Assembly: GCF_024713945.1 (NCBI RefSeq)
Contig: NC_134677.1
Span: 3,599,001 to 3,663,000 of the forward strand
Direction of reading: 5' to 3'
DNA from: Dermatophagoides farinae
Lineage: Eukaryota > Arthropoda > Arachnida > Sarcoptiformes > Pyroglyphidae
Length of the DNA: 64,000 nucleotides
A program made the translations under genes and the position numbers. Every line of letters begins with the position of its first letter. Position 1 is the first letter of the stretch. The notes under the pieces were generated by a model. It had not been told where the DNA came from and ran no database searches. It worked only from the letters and a program-made list of their open reading frames with translations. Shown here piece after piece: positions 12,057-23,680 of this stretch.

Positions 12057-15000
12057 ATGACATCAAAAGCTTGCCACAGAATGTTGAGATTTTCTTTATG
12101 GATGAATATCATCATCATCATCATGAAGAATTTAATTTCCACAAACTGTCGTATAAAAAAATTCCACTATCAATTCTTATTCTCTTCTAACTCCTCCTCA
12201 TCCATTACATTCCCATATGCTTCCAGTCTAATATCACTACCACATTTACAGATACTTTATTTTCACAGTTTTTTTTCTGCCGACAACTTTCAAGAAATAT
12301 ATGTCTACCAAGCAACTAAATTCACATACACAATTAGTATATAGTTTTACGAAATACAGGTATGTATTTTTTTTTTTTTTTTTTTTTTGGTCGGCTCTAG
12401 AATAATAATAAGGACATTTTCACATGCAATGCATACACACACACACAATGATCATCCTCCCCATCAATTATGAATCGATCATTAAAATTGTTGTGATCTT
12501 TGATCTAGATCACTTATTGACAATAGAAACAAAAAAGATAATCCTATCGATGTGGGCGTAAAATTTTCTATAATTCATATTCAAATATATTTGATGATGG
12601 TATATAAACTGTCAAACACTCATTTTTTTTGTATTGTCGTGACAACTAATTCATTGAAGAATATTCAAACAAAAAAGAAAAAATTCAATATATTTGATTT
12701 TGATTGAAAAAACTGTTAATCTGAATGAATCATGTGCAAAATCATAACTTTTTTTTCGTTTATTACTACTCAAACAGAAAATGAATAAATAAATAAAAAA
12801 AGAATTAAACAAAATGATGATTAAACGAATGATATAATGGCTCAATATATAAATGATGATGATGATGATGTCGATAATGATATTCGAATCCAATTTGATC
12901 ATCATCACCAATGACAATATCATGATGATCATTTTATTATATATAGGACATTATGAAATTGAAGAATCCGAAGAAATAAAAGTAAAACATTATTCTATAT
13001 ACGTAACAGAATTATTATTGTCATTATCATTTACTTTATTTTTATTTTTTGCTCTATAAATGCCTATTTGGGTTGTGTACCTTTGTGTGTGTGTGTGTGT
13101 ATGAAGAAATTTATTTGTCACAATTGTGTGGTGTCAATCCAATTTCTGTTTCGTTGTTTTGTGTTTCAACAAAATTATTGTTGTTATTATTATTTTTACA
13201 ATGCGTGTCGGCATGAATGTCGATATTTTTTTCCTATTCTGTTATTATTATCTTGATTAGTAATCAAGTCGACTTTTAATATAGACTAGCAACAACAACA
13301 ACAACAAAATAATGCAATGAGATGATGATCCTTGAACAATTACAAATGTTATGTGGATTAGCCACCAACACTTATAACAAGTTTCTGGATAGTGGGGGGG
13401 TCTATGCAGGACAGAATAATATCATTCAACGAATATAATCACTGTTCATACACGTAATCATTTGTGTCCGGTAAAAATTTTTTTTTCAAATATTACATTT
13501 CTCATTCCCGGTCTTCTCTTTGGATAGAATGATTTTGGATAATAATAATTGTTACCATTAAAGTCTAGAAACAACGTGTTCCACACACACATACACACAC
13601 ACAATACCAATTATCAATTCTCATTCTGAATTCATCAGTATATAGAAGTGACCAATCATAACGAAAAAAAACAGAAAAAGTAAAAAAAACAAAACAAAAC
13701 GGCCAATTAAATGATCCCGGGATCAAAAAAAACTTTCTATTCTCTCTTTGTGTATACATGTCCAAAAACAACAACAACAGTTGTGCCTTTTTTTCTCACC
13801 AATAAAAAACAGAAATTTTGTGTCTATCTTGGTTAAAAAAAATTCTGTATTTCACAAGTATGTGTTTTGTGAATGGATGAATGAAAAAAATGGAATTTAT
13901 TTCGATGAGATTTCACCCGTGTGAAACAACCGAATTAATTTGCTTCACACAAACATTTACAGGTTATTAATTGATATTTTTTTCAATGTTCAATTCGGTT
14001 CAACTTGGTTCAGGTTGGTTCAGACTATGAGAATTCATTTTTTTCCAAAAAAAAACAACAAAATTTTCCTCTACAATATATAATTCAAAAAAATTTCTGA
14101 TAAGAATTTTCGTTTTCTCACTCATAATTCTTACATTGAATTCTTCGGGTTCATACCTGTGTGTTTTTTATCATTTTTCTCTCAGACGAATTTTCTTTTT
14201 TTAGACTTGAAATTCATAAACATTTCATAATAGATTGACCTTGTCAAATTTTGATATTTTTTCGAATCAATTCAATTCAGCCAAGTTGATTTACCAAAAT
14301 TCTCAATTGATATTGATACTCGATTTTATGGTGTTCATTGGTCATTATCAACTAACAAACACAAATGGTTCGATAATCCAGCTAGAGCTGCATGTCGCCC
14401 ACTGAATTCGTCCGTTTTTTCGTTATTTGTTTTATTTATAGAGAGCGAAAGAACGTGATTCGAATCGGAATCAAATTTTTATGTAATAATAAACAAAGAA
14501 ATATGAGCTCGAATCATGCATAGAATGCATCCATTGAATTCATAATTAATAATTCCGATTCCTTGTAGACATAATTCAGTGAAAAAAAAGAGTTCGGCCG
14601 AAATCACAAACAGGACGATGGCGCCCAATGTGCTTGTATAATGAGGATGACCGATAATCGGAAAAATCTTCTACTTTCTACTTTTTACTTCTAATTACTG
14701 GAGCTGTAAATTACATTTTAATCATTAATTTAAGATATTCTTACTAAACAAAAGTGAAAATACTTGATTTTTTTACTCTTTTCAGAATAAAAATTCAAAT
14801 TTTTCACACACGAAAACATTGTTATTCAAAATTCAAATTAGAAAATTGTTTGTATTTGAATTTTTTTATGTTAACTAGTTAATAAAATTGTTCGACGGAT
14901 AAAAAAAATTCTTTTGTATGCTTTTGCATGTTCGCAAATAATAACAGAATTTATTTTGGACAATTCTCTCATTCCTTGTGATGACAATTTTGAAAAGAAT

Positions 15001-16188
15001 TTTTAGAACACGATTATTTTGGCCAATTTGTTTTTCACTGTAATCATAATTGAGCCAAATTAGCATTTCAAATCTTTTTCAAACTATTTGTTTTTTTCAT
15101 TATGATGCAATTGGTCATTCGGAATTCCAATTAGAATTTTTATTCCACAATGGTCAATGTCATCCATTTCATGATAAACATATAGTCTGCTTATCCAATT
15201 CATTTGCATAAAACTTGAAAAAAAACTAATTATAATTAGAACATTTAATGAAAATCAACTCGAGTCGAATGAATGCAATGTCCGTTTTAAAGATATTTTT
15301 CTTTCGAATAATTTTTGAGAAAAATCCATTCGATTTAAAATTTGTCGAGACAAACATACAGACTTACAGACAGATTTTACCAATAATGATGAGCTGAAAT
15401 AATTTGACAAACTGCCAGAATTTTTTTAGTGTCTGTTTTTATTTTCTTTGATTTTTAAAGAATCTGAAAATTCTATGTTGTGTTTAATTATGTGTATGTT
15501 TTTGTCAAAAAAAAGAAAAGAAAAATCATCTCTTCATTGTGAGATAATTTCATCATCTTCATCTTAAATAAATAAAGATAGATAGGTTCTATTTAAAGCT
15601 CTGTAAATGGATGGAAAATTGGTCGATGTGAATGAATTTTCGCCTCGATTCTTTGGATTGCTTTGCTTATTTTTCTTGTCGGTTGGTTGACATCGATCAC
15701 CAACAACAACCACAACAACTTTCGAATCAAAGTCGATGATATTCAGTATTCAGTTATTCATCGTATATATGAAACATACAAACGCTAATATAAACAACAC
15801 GAAATGAAAAAATGATTAAGATCATGACGATTTCGTCGAGACAGAGAAAAAAACAAAAGGAAAAAAATTGAAATTCATTCGACCGAACAATAAACGATCA
15901 ACAACAACCGTAAGGCGTAAGAATATTTCTTTGGAAGAAAGATGATAACCGAATTTGTACATTAAGCTTCGATTTTATGCTTGAAATGAAAATGGGAAAA
16001 ATTGTTCCGGTTTTGCGGAAAATTTATCTTGTTTTTTTTTGGAATCGAATAACATGTCGAAAAATAATGATTTTCCCTTTGGTAATGTTGGGGTAGAATT
16101 ATTTTAATTAAATTACGCAAGAATAAATAGGAAAAAATATTTAATATTGTTGAAGATATTTTATTTTTTTTTTTGCTGGTGATAGGAA
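12057..16188. other. 4.1 kb gene-less intergenic stretch
   Basis: No convincing coding sequence on either strand. It holds a 22-nt T run (12367-12388), GT, AC and GAT runs, and scattered A/T homopolymers. Short open frames here lack family features. Confidence 0.55.
12367..12388. repeat. Poly(T) run
   Basis: 22 consecutive T residues. No SINE body or target-site duplication was recognised beside it, so it is recorded only as a homopolymer. Confidence 0.85.
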
Positions 16189-16389
16189 ATGCTTCGTGGC
16201 TTATTGATATTTTCGGCTGGCCTTTATACAGGTATTTACATAACACAAAATTATTCCGATATTCCTCAAGTTGATACACCACAAGATTTATATGCTAAAT
16301 TCAAGCAATGGTGCCAAGATAACCTTCGTCAGAAACAACATCATAATCGTCATCGAAATCGTAATCCTGATGATCCATTCGATTGGTGA
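16189..16389 (+). CDS. STMP1: STMP1-like short transmembrane mitochondrial protein
   Basis: A 66-aa single-exon protein. The first 25 residues follow the pattern of short transmembrane mitochondrial protein 1 (STMP1/Mm47, about 47 aa in vertebrates): ML at the start, a hydrophobic helix with two glycines (FSAGLYTGIY), then QNY and DIP. The family is a mitochondrial inner-membrane microprotein linked to respiratory-chain assembly and dynamics. The C-terminal half here is longer than usual and is a His/Arg/Asn-rich tail ending DDPFDW, with no family counterpart I know. The start follows a T-rich, AG-ending stretch, so a 5' UTR intron is possible. The assignment rests on a short motif; the small size and the position of the helix support it. 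Confidence 0.7.
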   Translation: MLRGLLIFSAGLYTGIYITQNYSDIPQVDTPQDLYAKFKQWCQDNLRQKQHHNRHRNRNPDDPFDW

Positions 16390-16755
16390 AAATAAATGAA
16401 TTAATCTTGTTATTTAGTTTAAATATTTTTTGAAATTTTCTACCTCACTACTTTTAATTACTGAGCACAATCAATTGATAAAAACATTAAAGTAAAAATT
16501 TGGTTTTATTTCGAGTATATCCAAACATTGTCTTAAAACGGCTGCTACAAAAATGACAGTTAAATAATTTTTTTTGTTTGTTGACTTAAATTAAGCAAAA
16601 GCTTAAATTGATATGATAGAGGAAATAGTGACTGTGCTGCCATCATGTAATCAAAATTTCTGCAATAACGATCTTGGTGCTTTTTTGTGTTCCATTTTCG
16701 TTTTTTTTTATAAAAATTTTTAATGTGACTATATCCATCGTCAATTTGAATACTA
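16390..16755. other. Short intergenic spacer
   Basis: AT-rich spacer between the STMP1-like and immunoglobulin-domain genes. It probably holds the 3' UTR of the first and the promoter of the second. No clear TATA box or other element is visible. Confidence 0.5.
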
Positions 16756-18164
16756 ATGATGAATGTGAAAAATGTGGCCAAAACTTTGTTGTTTTTATGG
16801 TCCATTACCATGTCGATTGTTGAATGTAATGTATGGCCGAAAAAAATCGAAATTGTCAATTCGAATGGCGAAATACTTAATGACAGAATAATTGGTCCCT
16901 ATGATCAGGGTACTGATTTAACATTGATTTGTCTAGCTGATAATGATCCTTTTATCCATACATCGGTAATTTGGTATGATGAAAATAACACGAAAATTGA
17001 TTCAACGTTTTGCACCGAATCTAATGGCCTATGGATAAGAAATGAACTAATATTAAAAAATTTGACTTATGAACATTTGAATGCAATGTATATTTGTCGT
17101 GGCTGGAATAGTCATGATGATATTCGAAAACATCAAAAGTACATACCTACTTATATTCAACTTAATGTGAATTTACGTCCCAGACAGATCCGAATCGTAC
17201 TCACAAGAGAATCTATGTATCCAACATCTAAAATGTATGATAATGATTCATTGATATTGATAGCAGATCATCTGGTCGAATTCGAATGTATAGCAACGGG
17301 TTTTCATCCATCGATTGAAATCCATTGGTTATTACGATCAAAAAATTCTCAATTAATCGATATTGATTTACATACAAATACTCCAATTATACAATTCATA
17401 CCACGTATCGAATATGATGGGAATCTGTTGATTTGCTCTGCAATGAATTTGAAAATGGTAAATAATTCCGAATCAATAGTTATACAACCAATTCGAGTTT
17501 ATTGTAAGTAAATTGCTTTGATAAATTTTGTCATCCTAACAATTTGTTTTTTTTTATAGATAAACCCCGTCTGACAATAATGCCAATTGGTGACGATCTT
17601 CTAGAAGAAGGTTCAGATTTGAGATTACAATGTCGGATTGAAGCAAATCCTGACGTATTCTACGAGGGCATTATTTGGATACAAGATGGACAAGTTGTAT
17701 GGAAAACACTATCTAATGATAATGATTATAACCATAATAATGGTATTGTTGAAGCAACAAAAATTTTCAGAAAACTTACACGAGCACAAAATGGATCTAT
17801 TTATCAATGTATGGCTGCCAATGAAATTGGCCAAAATATTTCTGAACCATTTATGTTGTCAATTGTTGAAAATCGACGCAACCAGAGTTTTATAAAATTT
17901 GTCGATAACAATTATAAAAATGAGCTTTTTCATGGCACATCATCATCATGGCCTATTTTGCATAAAAATAACTCAAATTCGCATTGGATTCGATTAGATA
18001 ATCATATATTGGCTGTGTCATTGGCCATATCGATATTAACTTTGATTATCATCATCATCATTATTTTCGTCATTTTTTCATTTCGTTATTGTTGTCATTC
18101 AAAACAAATTGACACTACCAATGAAAACAATGCTTGCACAGTGGTATACGAATCTTCAATTTGA
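16756..18164 (+). CDS. Three-Ig-domain single-pass membrane protein, sidestep-like
   Basis: Exons 16756-17503 and 17560-18164 are separated by a 56-nt intron (TATT|GTAAGT ... TTATAG|AT) and give 450 aa. A signal peptide (about residues 1-24) is followed by Ig-like domains. Domain 1 contains LTLICLADNDP, VIWYDENN and AMYICRGW. Domain 2 contains VEFECIATG, IHWLL and LLICSAMN. Domain 3 contains LRLQCRIEANP, IIWIQDG and YQCMAANEIGQN. Each keeps the Cys...Trp...Cys core. A long Ile-rich transmembrane helix (about 395-422) precedes a short cytoplasmic tail. Several N-X-S/T sites are visible. The EGSDLRLQCRIEANP / YxCxAxNExG pattern of domain 3 resembles the sidestep/nephrin-type cell-adhesion receptors of arthropods. 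The sub-family call is inference; the Ig-receptor architecture is clear. ATG is doubled at the start (MMNVKN). Confidence 0.75.
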
Positions 18165-18510
18165 ATTTATATATGTACAAACGCAAAATATATGCCCTTG
18201 TTGTTTCTTAAGAAATTTATTTATTGTCTATACTTTAACAAATTTTTTTTTACGAAAATACAAATGTACTTTACCACAATTCATACATGGTCGCAGTAAA
18301 TTTTGATTATAAATGTATATATGTGTCGTCAGTTGACAACTCGTTCGTTTGGTGGATAAAAGTCGAAGGAAATTTAATACTCTTCAGAAATAAAAACAAA
18401 CATTCATAGATAAAATCAGTTTTTTTTCTTCTGTACCAAATCAATATATTTTTCTTGGTATAAAAAGGACGTTCATTTGTTGAAAAAATTTCTTGTTCAC
18501 ATCATTTAAA
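18165..18510. other. Intergenic spacer with ALDH promoter
   Basis: 3' flank of the Ig-domain gene followed by the promoter of the aldehyde dehydrogenase gene. No gene is contained. Confidence 0.5.
18459..18467 (+). promoter_or_regulatory. TATA box of the ALDH gene
   Basis: TATAAAAAG lies 52 nt upstream of the ATG at 18511. It would place transcription start near 18490 and give a leader of only about 20 nt. Confidence 0.6.
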
Positions 18511-20095
18511 ATGGCTTCAGAATTCCATTTGCCTGATATAAAATTCACTCAATTATTTATTGATGGACAATTTTGTAATTCCAGCAATGGACAAACATTC
18601 GAATCTATTTGTCCATACACTGATCGTCCGATTGCACGCTTACAGCAAGCATCGAGTGAAGATGTTGATCGTACCGTAATGGCAGCAAGACGTGCATTCA
18701 ATCAATGGAAATCCGTTCCGGCTCCGGAACGAGGAAAATATCTATATCGATTAGCTGATTTAATTGAACAACATCATCAACATATTGCGGTTGGTTTTAG
18801 AAAAATAATTTTAATCAAAAATGAAATTAATTAACATTATTTAATTGAAGGCATTAGATTCATTAGAGAATGGTATACCAATACGAGAAATGTTGCATAC
18901 ATCGTATGCATCGGCGGAAATATTTCGTTTCTATGCTGGTATCGTTGATAAGATCAAAGGTGAAACCATACCGACTGCTTGTGGTGATGATCTTATGACT
19001 ATGACCATTCGTATGCCATTGGGTGTTTGCGCAATCATTATCCCATGGAATAGTCCTACATTGATGTTAGCAAAAACGGCAGCTCCTGCCTTGGCCGCAG
19101 GTAATACGGTCATTGTTAAACCAGCCGAACAAACATCATTATCGGCATTGTTCATTGCTCATTTATCCACATTGATCGATGGATTTCCATCCGGTATATT
19201 TAATGTTCTAACCGGTGATGGCCATGGTGTCGGTGCACCTCTTGCTGAACATATGGACATTGATAAGATAACATTTACCGGATCGACGGAAGTTGGTCAA
19301 TCTATAATGGCCGCTTCGGCTCGTACCAACCTGAAACGTGTAACTCTAGAATTGGGAGGGAAAAATCCTTTAGTCGTATTCGATGATGTACCAGATGTTG
19401 AACAAGCTGCACGATTGGCTACGAATGCTATTTTCGTATCGAATGGACAAGTTTGCTGTTGTGGAAGCCGAACCTATGTACAGGAAAAAATCTATGACCA
19501 ATTTGTTGAGGCATGTGTTCGAATAGCAGGTGATCGAATCGTAGGTAATCCATTGGACAGCAACACTGAACATGGACCACAAGTTGATTCACAATCGATC
19601 GATAAGATAATGCGAATGATCCAAAGTGGTATTGATCAAGGGGCACGATTGATGGTGGGTGGAAAACCAGGAACTGTAAAACCACTGCCTTCAAATCAGA
19701 ATGCCTGTGCACGTTATTTCATTCAACCGACCGTTTTTGCCGATGTGAATGAACAAATGCAAATTGGTAGTGAGGAAATATTTGGTCCAGTTCAGTGTAT
19801 TATGAAATTTAAAACAATGGACGAAATCATCGAACGAGCTAATCGAAATAAATTCGGTTTAGGTGCAGGTGTAATCACACCTAATATTAATCGAGCTTTA
19901 CGATTTGCTCGTGAAGTACGAGCCGGTACTTGTTGGGTAAATTGTTTTTTCGTTGTTCGCCCGCAAACACCGTTCGGTGGTTTTCGTATGTCTGGATTTG
20001 GCCGGGAATTTGGTGAAGAAGCCATGAAAGAATATATGGAAACTAAAACGATATCAATCAATTTAAGAATGAATGATGAATATTTATTTGGATGA
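18511..20095 (+). CDS. Aldehyde dehydrogenase, ALDH1/2-like
   Basis: Exons 18511-18789 and 18851-20095 (intron GTTGGT...GAAG, 61 nt, phase 0) give 507 aa, the usual cytosolic ALDH length. It oxidises aldehydes to acids with NAD(P)+. Visible motifs: IIPWNSP (Rossmann entry), VKPAEQTSLSAL, FTGSTEVGQ (nucleotide loop), LELGGKNP with the general-base Glu, GQVCCCGSR with the nucleophilic Cys, EEIFGPVQCIMKF, and PFGGFRMSGFGRE near the C terminus. In the nucleophile loop the first Cys of the common GQCCCAGSR is Val, but the catalytic position stays Cys. The sequence NPLDSNTEHGPQVD is typical of the ALDH1/2 group. The protein has no mitochondrial presequence, and substrate cannot be inferred. It lies convergent with SNIP1, 54 nt apart. 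The start is ATG in AAAATGG context just after a TATA box. Confidence 0.93.
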
Positions 20096-20149
20096 ATTAA
20101 AAAAAAATTACAATAATATGGATAAAAGAATAATTATAATTTTTCATAC

Positions 20150-21049
20150 TCAATTATTATTATCATCATCATCATGATCATCGTCAGCTTGTGATTGTGA
20201 ATGTAATAAAACGTATTCTCGACTACTAAATCCAAATTTAATCACATCTTTTTCGAATAATTCCACATAACGACTTGGTTCAAGTTTTTTAAAATTAACA
20301 TATGTTCCATTGGCTGAATCAAGATCGATTATATACGGTCGAGTTACTTTTCTCGTGGTACCATCCAGTCGTTCCACAGATATAGAACGAAATTGTATGA
20401 CAGCATGTTGTTTTGAACATGATGGGTGGTCAATAGGGATGTCAGCTACACGTCGTTCGCGACCGAATAGATAGGCACTTTGGTTATGTATATTGATATG
20501 ATCTAATGCTTCAGAACCTTTGAATGGATAAAGGCGCCAATGTTTTGTCGGTTTCTTCGCTTCAGGTGGTTGATTATATTTTATGACAATACCATTGAAT
20601 GTGTTTGTATCACGAGCTAGTGCACCTGTTAATTCGAAATTGGGCCGAATTTCGGGTAGTTTTTCCTCATTTTCTGTTTGGTCATTGTTTTTCTTTCGTT
20701 CAAACTCGTCATCATCGTGACGGCGATGATTCATTCGAAATGAATCGCTACGTTCACGTTCATTTCGCGTATTCGATTCAAATGATCGTCGATGATAATG
20801 AGGACTTCGGCTTCGACTTGGATTACGACTTTTATCATCAAGTTTTCGATCTGAAAGCCTAACTTGTCGGTGATTATTGTCTTGACCGCGATTTCTATCA
20901 CGATGGTGATAATGTCTTTCGCGGCGAGCTTTTTCTTTCAATTCTCGTAGACTTGATTCTTTTCGATTATCTGGTGACGATGATGGCCGATCTCTTTTTG
21001 ATCTTGATTTATAACGATCACCATCATTGTTACGTCGATAATGATCCAT
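20150..21049 (-). CDS. SNIP1: SNIP1, FHA-domain splicing/transcription cofactor
   Basis: An intronless 299-aa protein. Residues 1-120 are Arg/Ser/Asp/His-rich (RS-like, nuclear). Residues about 140-285 carry the conserved SNIP1 block: PPEAKKPTKHWRLYPFKG, then the forkhead-associated domain with FGRERRVADIPIDHPSCSKQHAVIQFR and DLDSANGTYVNFKKL. Human SNIP1 and plant DAWDLE share this layout: basic N terminus and C-terminal FHA domain binding phosphothreonine. The family acts in Smad/p300 signalling, pre-mRNA splicing and miRNA biogenesis. It is divergent from DDX28, with 165 nt between start codons. Confidence 0.92.
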   Translation of the reverse strand: MDHYRRNNDGDRYKSRSKRDRPSSSPDNRKESSLRELKEKARRERHYHHRDRNRGQDNNHRQVRLSDRKLDDKSRNPSRSRSPHYHRRSFESNTRNERERSDSFRMNHRRHDDDEFERKKNNDQTENEEKLPEIRPNFELTGALARDTNTFNGIVIKYNQPPEAKKPTKHWRLYPFKGSEALDHINIHNQSAYLFGRERRVADIPIDHPSCSKQHAVIQFRSISVERLDGTTRKVTRPYIIDLDSANGTYVNFKKLEPSRYVELFEKDVIKFGFSSREYVLLHSQSQADDDHDDDDNNN

Positions 21050-21214
21050 TAGAACAATTTATATTTATTAAAAATTATTGTTGTATTGACAATATCGTCA
21101 TCAGGTGATATTTCAATCATTGTATTTATGAATAACTTCATACATGTGATTCGAAATTTTAATTTTTCGCGAAACTAAAAATTAAAAAAAAAATAATTAA
21201 ATTCTTATCCAATT

Positions 21215-23024
21215 ATGTTTAACCGATTTCTGTGTATAGAACGCTCAATATTTAATCATAGAAAAAGTTTAATTGACCATCAATCTTTTCGTTTGAATCA
21301 TGAAGATATTCCAATCATTAAAATACCAAAATATATGGAAAATAATTTGGGCAATACAATCTATCAAGAACATTGTAAAGTAAAAGAAACGCGTGAAAAA
21401 CGACGTCAAAAAATGGCTAATCCATTAAATCCTAATCATTTAAATAAGAAAATTATCAGCTGGACTGGTGATAAAAAATTATTCCATTATTATGGTCGTC
21501 GATATAATACCAGAGACGTTCCATTGATATCGAAATTTTTTCTTAAAGAAACTTCAAATGGTAAGAACGATTTATTGATTGATCAATATTTTTATTCTAT
21601 TCGCCAACAGGACAATACATGACCGTACATAATTTTGATACGAATCCTTCCTTAATGTCATGTGACCATCCGAAATCATTCGATTCTTTAGGACTAGGCC
21701 AAAACCTCACTCAATCAATTTATGATACAGTAAATAGCGGCCAATCTATTTTTCCTTCAACAATTCAATCAGCAGTCATACCATTGTTACTTCGTTACAG
21801 AAATGTTGTGTTTTCGGCCGAAACTGGAAGTGGCAAAACAATAGCTTATCTTGCCCCATTAATTCAACTTATTCAACAAACTAAAGTTGTAAATTCGAAT
21901 CGTAATCGCAAATGTCCATTTGGATTAATTGTATTACCATCACGGGAACTAACTGAACAAGTTGGAGATGTTGCTAAACAATTGTGTGCAAATACTGATG
22001 TTGGTGTGGCAACAATGATTGGTGGATTACCGAAACATTTACATCAAACGGGTATCGATTTGGTCATCACCACTATTGGCATAATTGAATCACATTTGAA
22101 TAATGGTGTTTATTCTCTTCGAAATTTGAACCATATCGTTTTTGATGAGGCTGATACATTATTGGATGATTCGTTTGCTTATGAAACAATGGATTTACTT
22201 GGAAAGTTAAATGTAATGATAAAAACATGATAATTATTTCATTAATTAAATCTAATTTTTAATTTCCACAGATCAATCATGGTCAAAACCATGATGATGA
22301 CAAAGAGCAATGCAACATTGAATCAGATGAATCACATGTCCTAAATGGTACTCAATTAATATGTGCTAGTGCAACGATGCCAATGGCATTAGATTCTACT
22401 ATTGGCTCATTAGTCGACATGCAAGACGATATTGATCAAATATCGACCAAAAATCTCCATACATTACACCCGAATATAAAACATCGTTTCTTTAGGGTTA
22501 ATCGACATAAAAAAGATATCAAATTGTTCGAGCTATTATTCGAAAGTCAAGCACAAAAATCACCCGTCATTGTGTTTGCCAATCGAGCCAAAGCTGTTGA
22601 TTGGTTGTTTAAATTTATTAACGAAAATGGATTTAATTGTGTTCGATTAACTGGTACGATGGACGAAGAAGAACGTTATCAATCGTTTCAATTGTTTCAA
22701 AAAGGCGAATATGATATACTTGTAGCTACCGATCTTGGCTCACGTGGTCTTGATACAAGTCGAGTGAAACATGTCATCAATTTTGATTGTCCCCATTATG
22801 TTTCCGATTATATTCATAGATCTGGCCGAACAGGACGTCTTGGATCATCATTTATCGGTCATGTTTCTACTTTCGTTTCATTCAAACCGGATGCCTACAT
22901 GTTAATGGAATTGGAACGAGCATTACGTTTAGGCGAACCAATCACTACGGTCAATGCTAATATCAAAGCACAAATCAGTCAACATCGTGTAGATAAATGG
23001 CAAAAAATTCAAAGAAATAGTTAA
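21215..23024 (+). CDS. DDX28: Mitochondrial DEAD-box RNA helicase DDX28
   Basis: Exons 21215-21560, 21611-22212 and 22272-23024 give 566 aa; the two introns are 50 and 59 nt and the phases agree. The basic N-terminal part is consistent with mitochondrial targeting. Helicase motifs in order: the Q-motif region around SLGLGQNL and FPSTIQSAVIP, motif I AETGSGKT, Ia PSRELTEQ, II DEAD (VFDEADTLLDD), III SAT (CASATMP), IV VIVFANRAK, V VATDLGSRGLDTS, and VI HRSGRTGRLG. DDX28 works in mitochondrial large-subunit ribosome assembly in RNA granules. The ATG at 21619 begins an internal open frame, but splicing at 21560/21611 joins it in frame to the N-terminal exon, so the longer protein is preferred. 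The stop lies 35 nt from the convergent ANAPC13 stop. Confidence 0.88.
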
Positions 23025-23059
23025 TAAACAAATTTTTTTTTATTCAGTGATTAAATATA

Positions 23060-23284
23060 TCAATTTAATGTAGAATCCGTAGCGATCGAAGTGAGAGCCA
23101 AATCGGTCCATTTAAGATCCAATTCTTTTAATGTTTCATTCGAAGTACCATTTTCCGCTTCAGGATCAGGTAGATGAATGCTTGGAACAAATATATCTTC
23201 TTGTGGTAGATTAGAAACATCTTCACGCCATGTTGAATCGACCAAAAATGTCAGACGCCCATTACGGATAAGTTCGCTGTCCAT
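23060..23284 (-). CDS. ANAPC13: Anaphase-promoting complex subunit 13
   Basis: A 74-aa intronless protein that matches ANAPC13 from end to end in order and length. It begins MDSE, has a WRED block, the acidic-proline stretch HLPDPEAENGT, and ends with the signature LKWTDLAL. APC13/SWM1 is a small subunit that stabilises the TPR lobe of the APC/C ubiquitin ligase, which controls mitotic exit. It lies tail-to-tail with DDX28 with only 35 nt between stops, so the two 3' UTRs almost certainly overlap. Confidence 0.95.
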   Translation of the reverse strand: MDSELIRNGRLTFLVDSTWREDVSNLPQEDIFVPSIHLPDPEAENGTSNETLKELDLKWTDLALTSIATDSTLN

Positions 23285-23680
23285 TTTTCAATTTTCATTC
23301 AATTGTCTTGAAATTAATACTTGTGTGATAGTGTGTGCTCACCATGCATGCAACTGTGTTTTCGAAATCTCGTTATAAACAACCTACACAAGAAACGAGA
23401 TGGCAGTACATAGCAGAATTTTCAAATCTTGTCCATATTCATTCATTCATTCATTAATTGTTTGTTCTTTTTTAAATAAAATCTATAATCAAATTAGCAA
23501 TTTTGAATAAAATCTTTGAAATGTCAATATCAATTAATTAGATTAGCAATAAAAAAAATAAAATTCCTTCTCGAAAATTGAACGAATGACGTTAAATAGA
23601 GAGAACATTAAGGAATGAAAAGTCATTATTGATCTCGTAGTGTTTGTTTAATTGTTGAATACTGAGTTTATAGACTGAAA
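23285..23680. other. Divergent spacer between ANAPC13 and the orphan gene
   Basis: 396 nt between the two start codons. It holds an imperfect ATTC repeat around 23438-23455 and no gene. It should contain promoters for both neighbours. Confidence 0.5.

Noticed and set aside
12367-12388. Poly(T) as the tail of a reverse-oriented SINE or retrocopy
   Set aside because: No recognisable body, internal promoter or target-site duplication next to it.
15962-16282. 106-codon minus-strand frame overlapping the STMP1-like gene
   Set aside because: Antisense to a conserved small gene; no domain and atypical composition.
18931-20061. Several minus-strand frames of 70-94 codons
   Set aside because: They are antisense shadows of the conserved aldehyde dehydrogenase exon.
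18511-20095. Aldehyde dehydrogenase as a bacterial gene acquired by transfer
   Set aside because: It has a spliceosomal intron, a TATA promoter and ALDH1/2-type motifs; base use matches its neighbours. WNSP and AAGNTV motifs alone do not show transfer.
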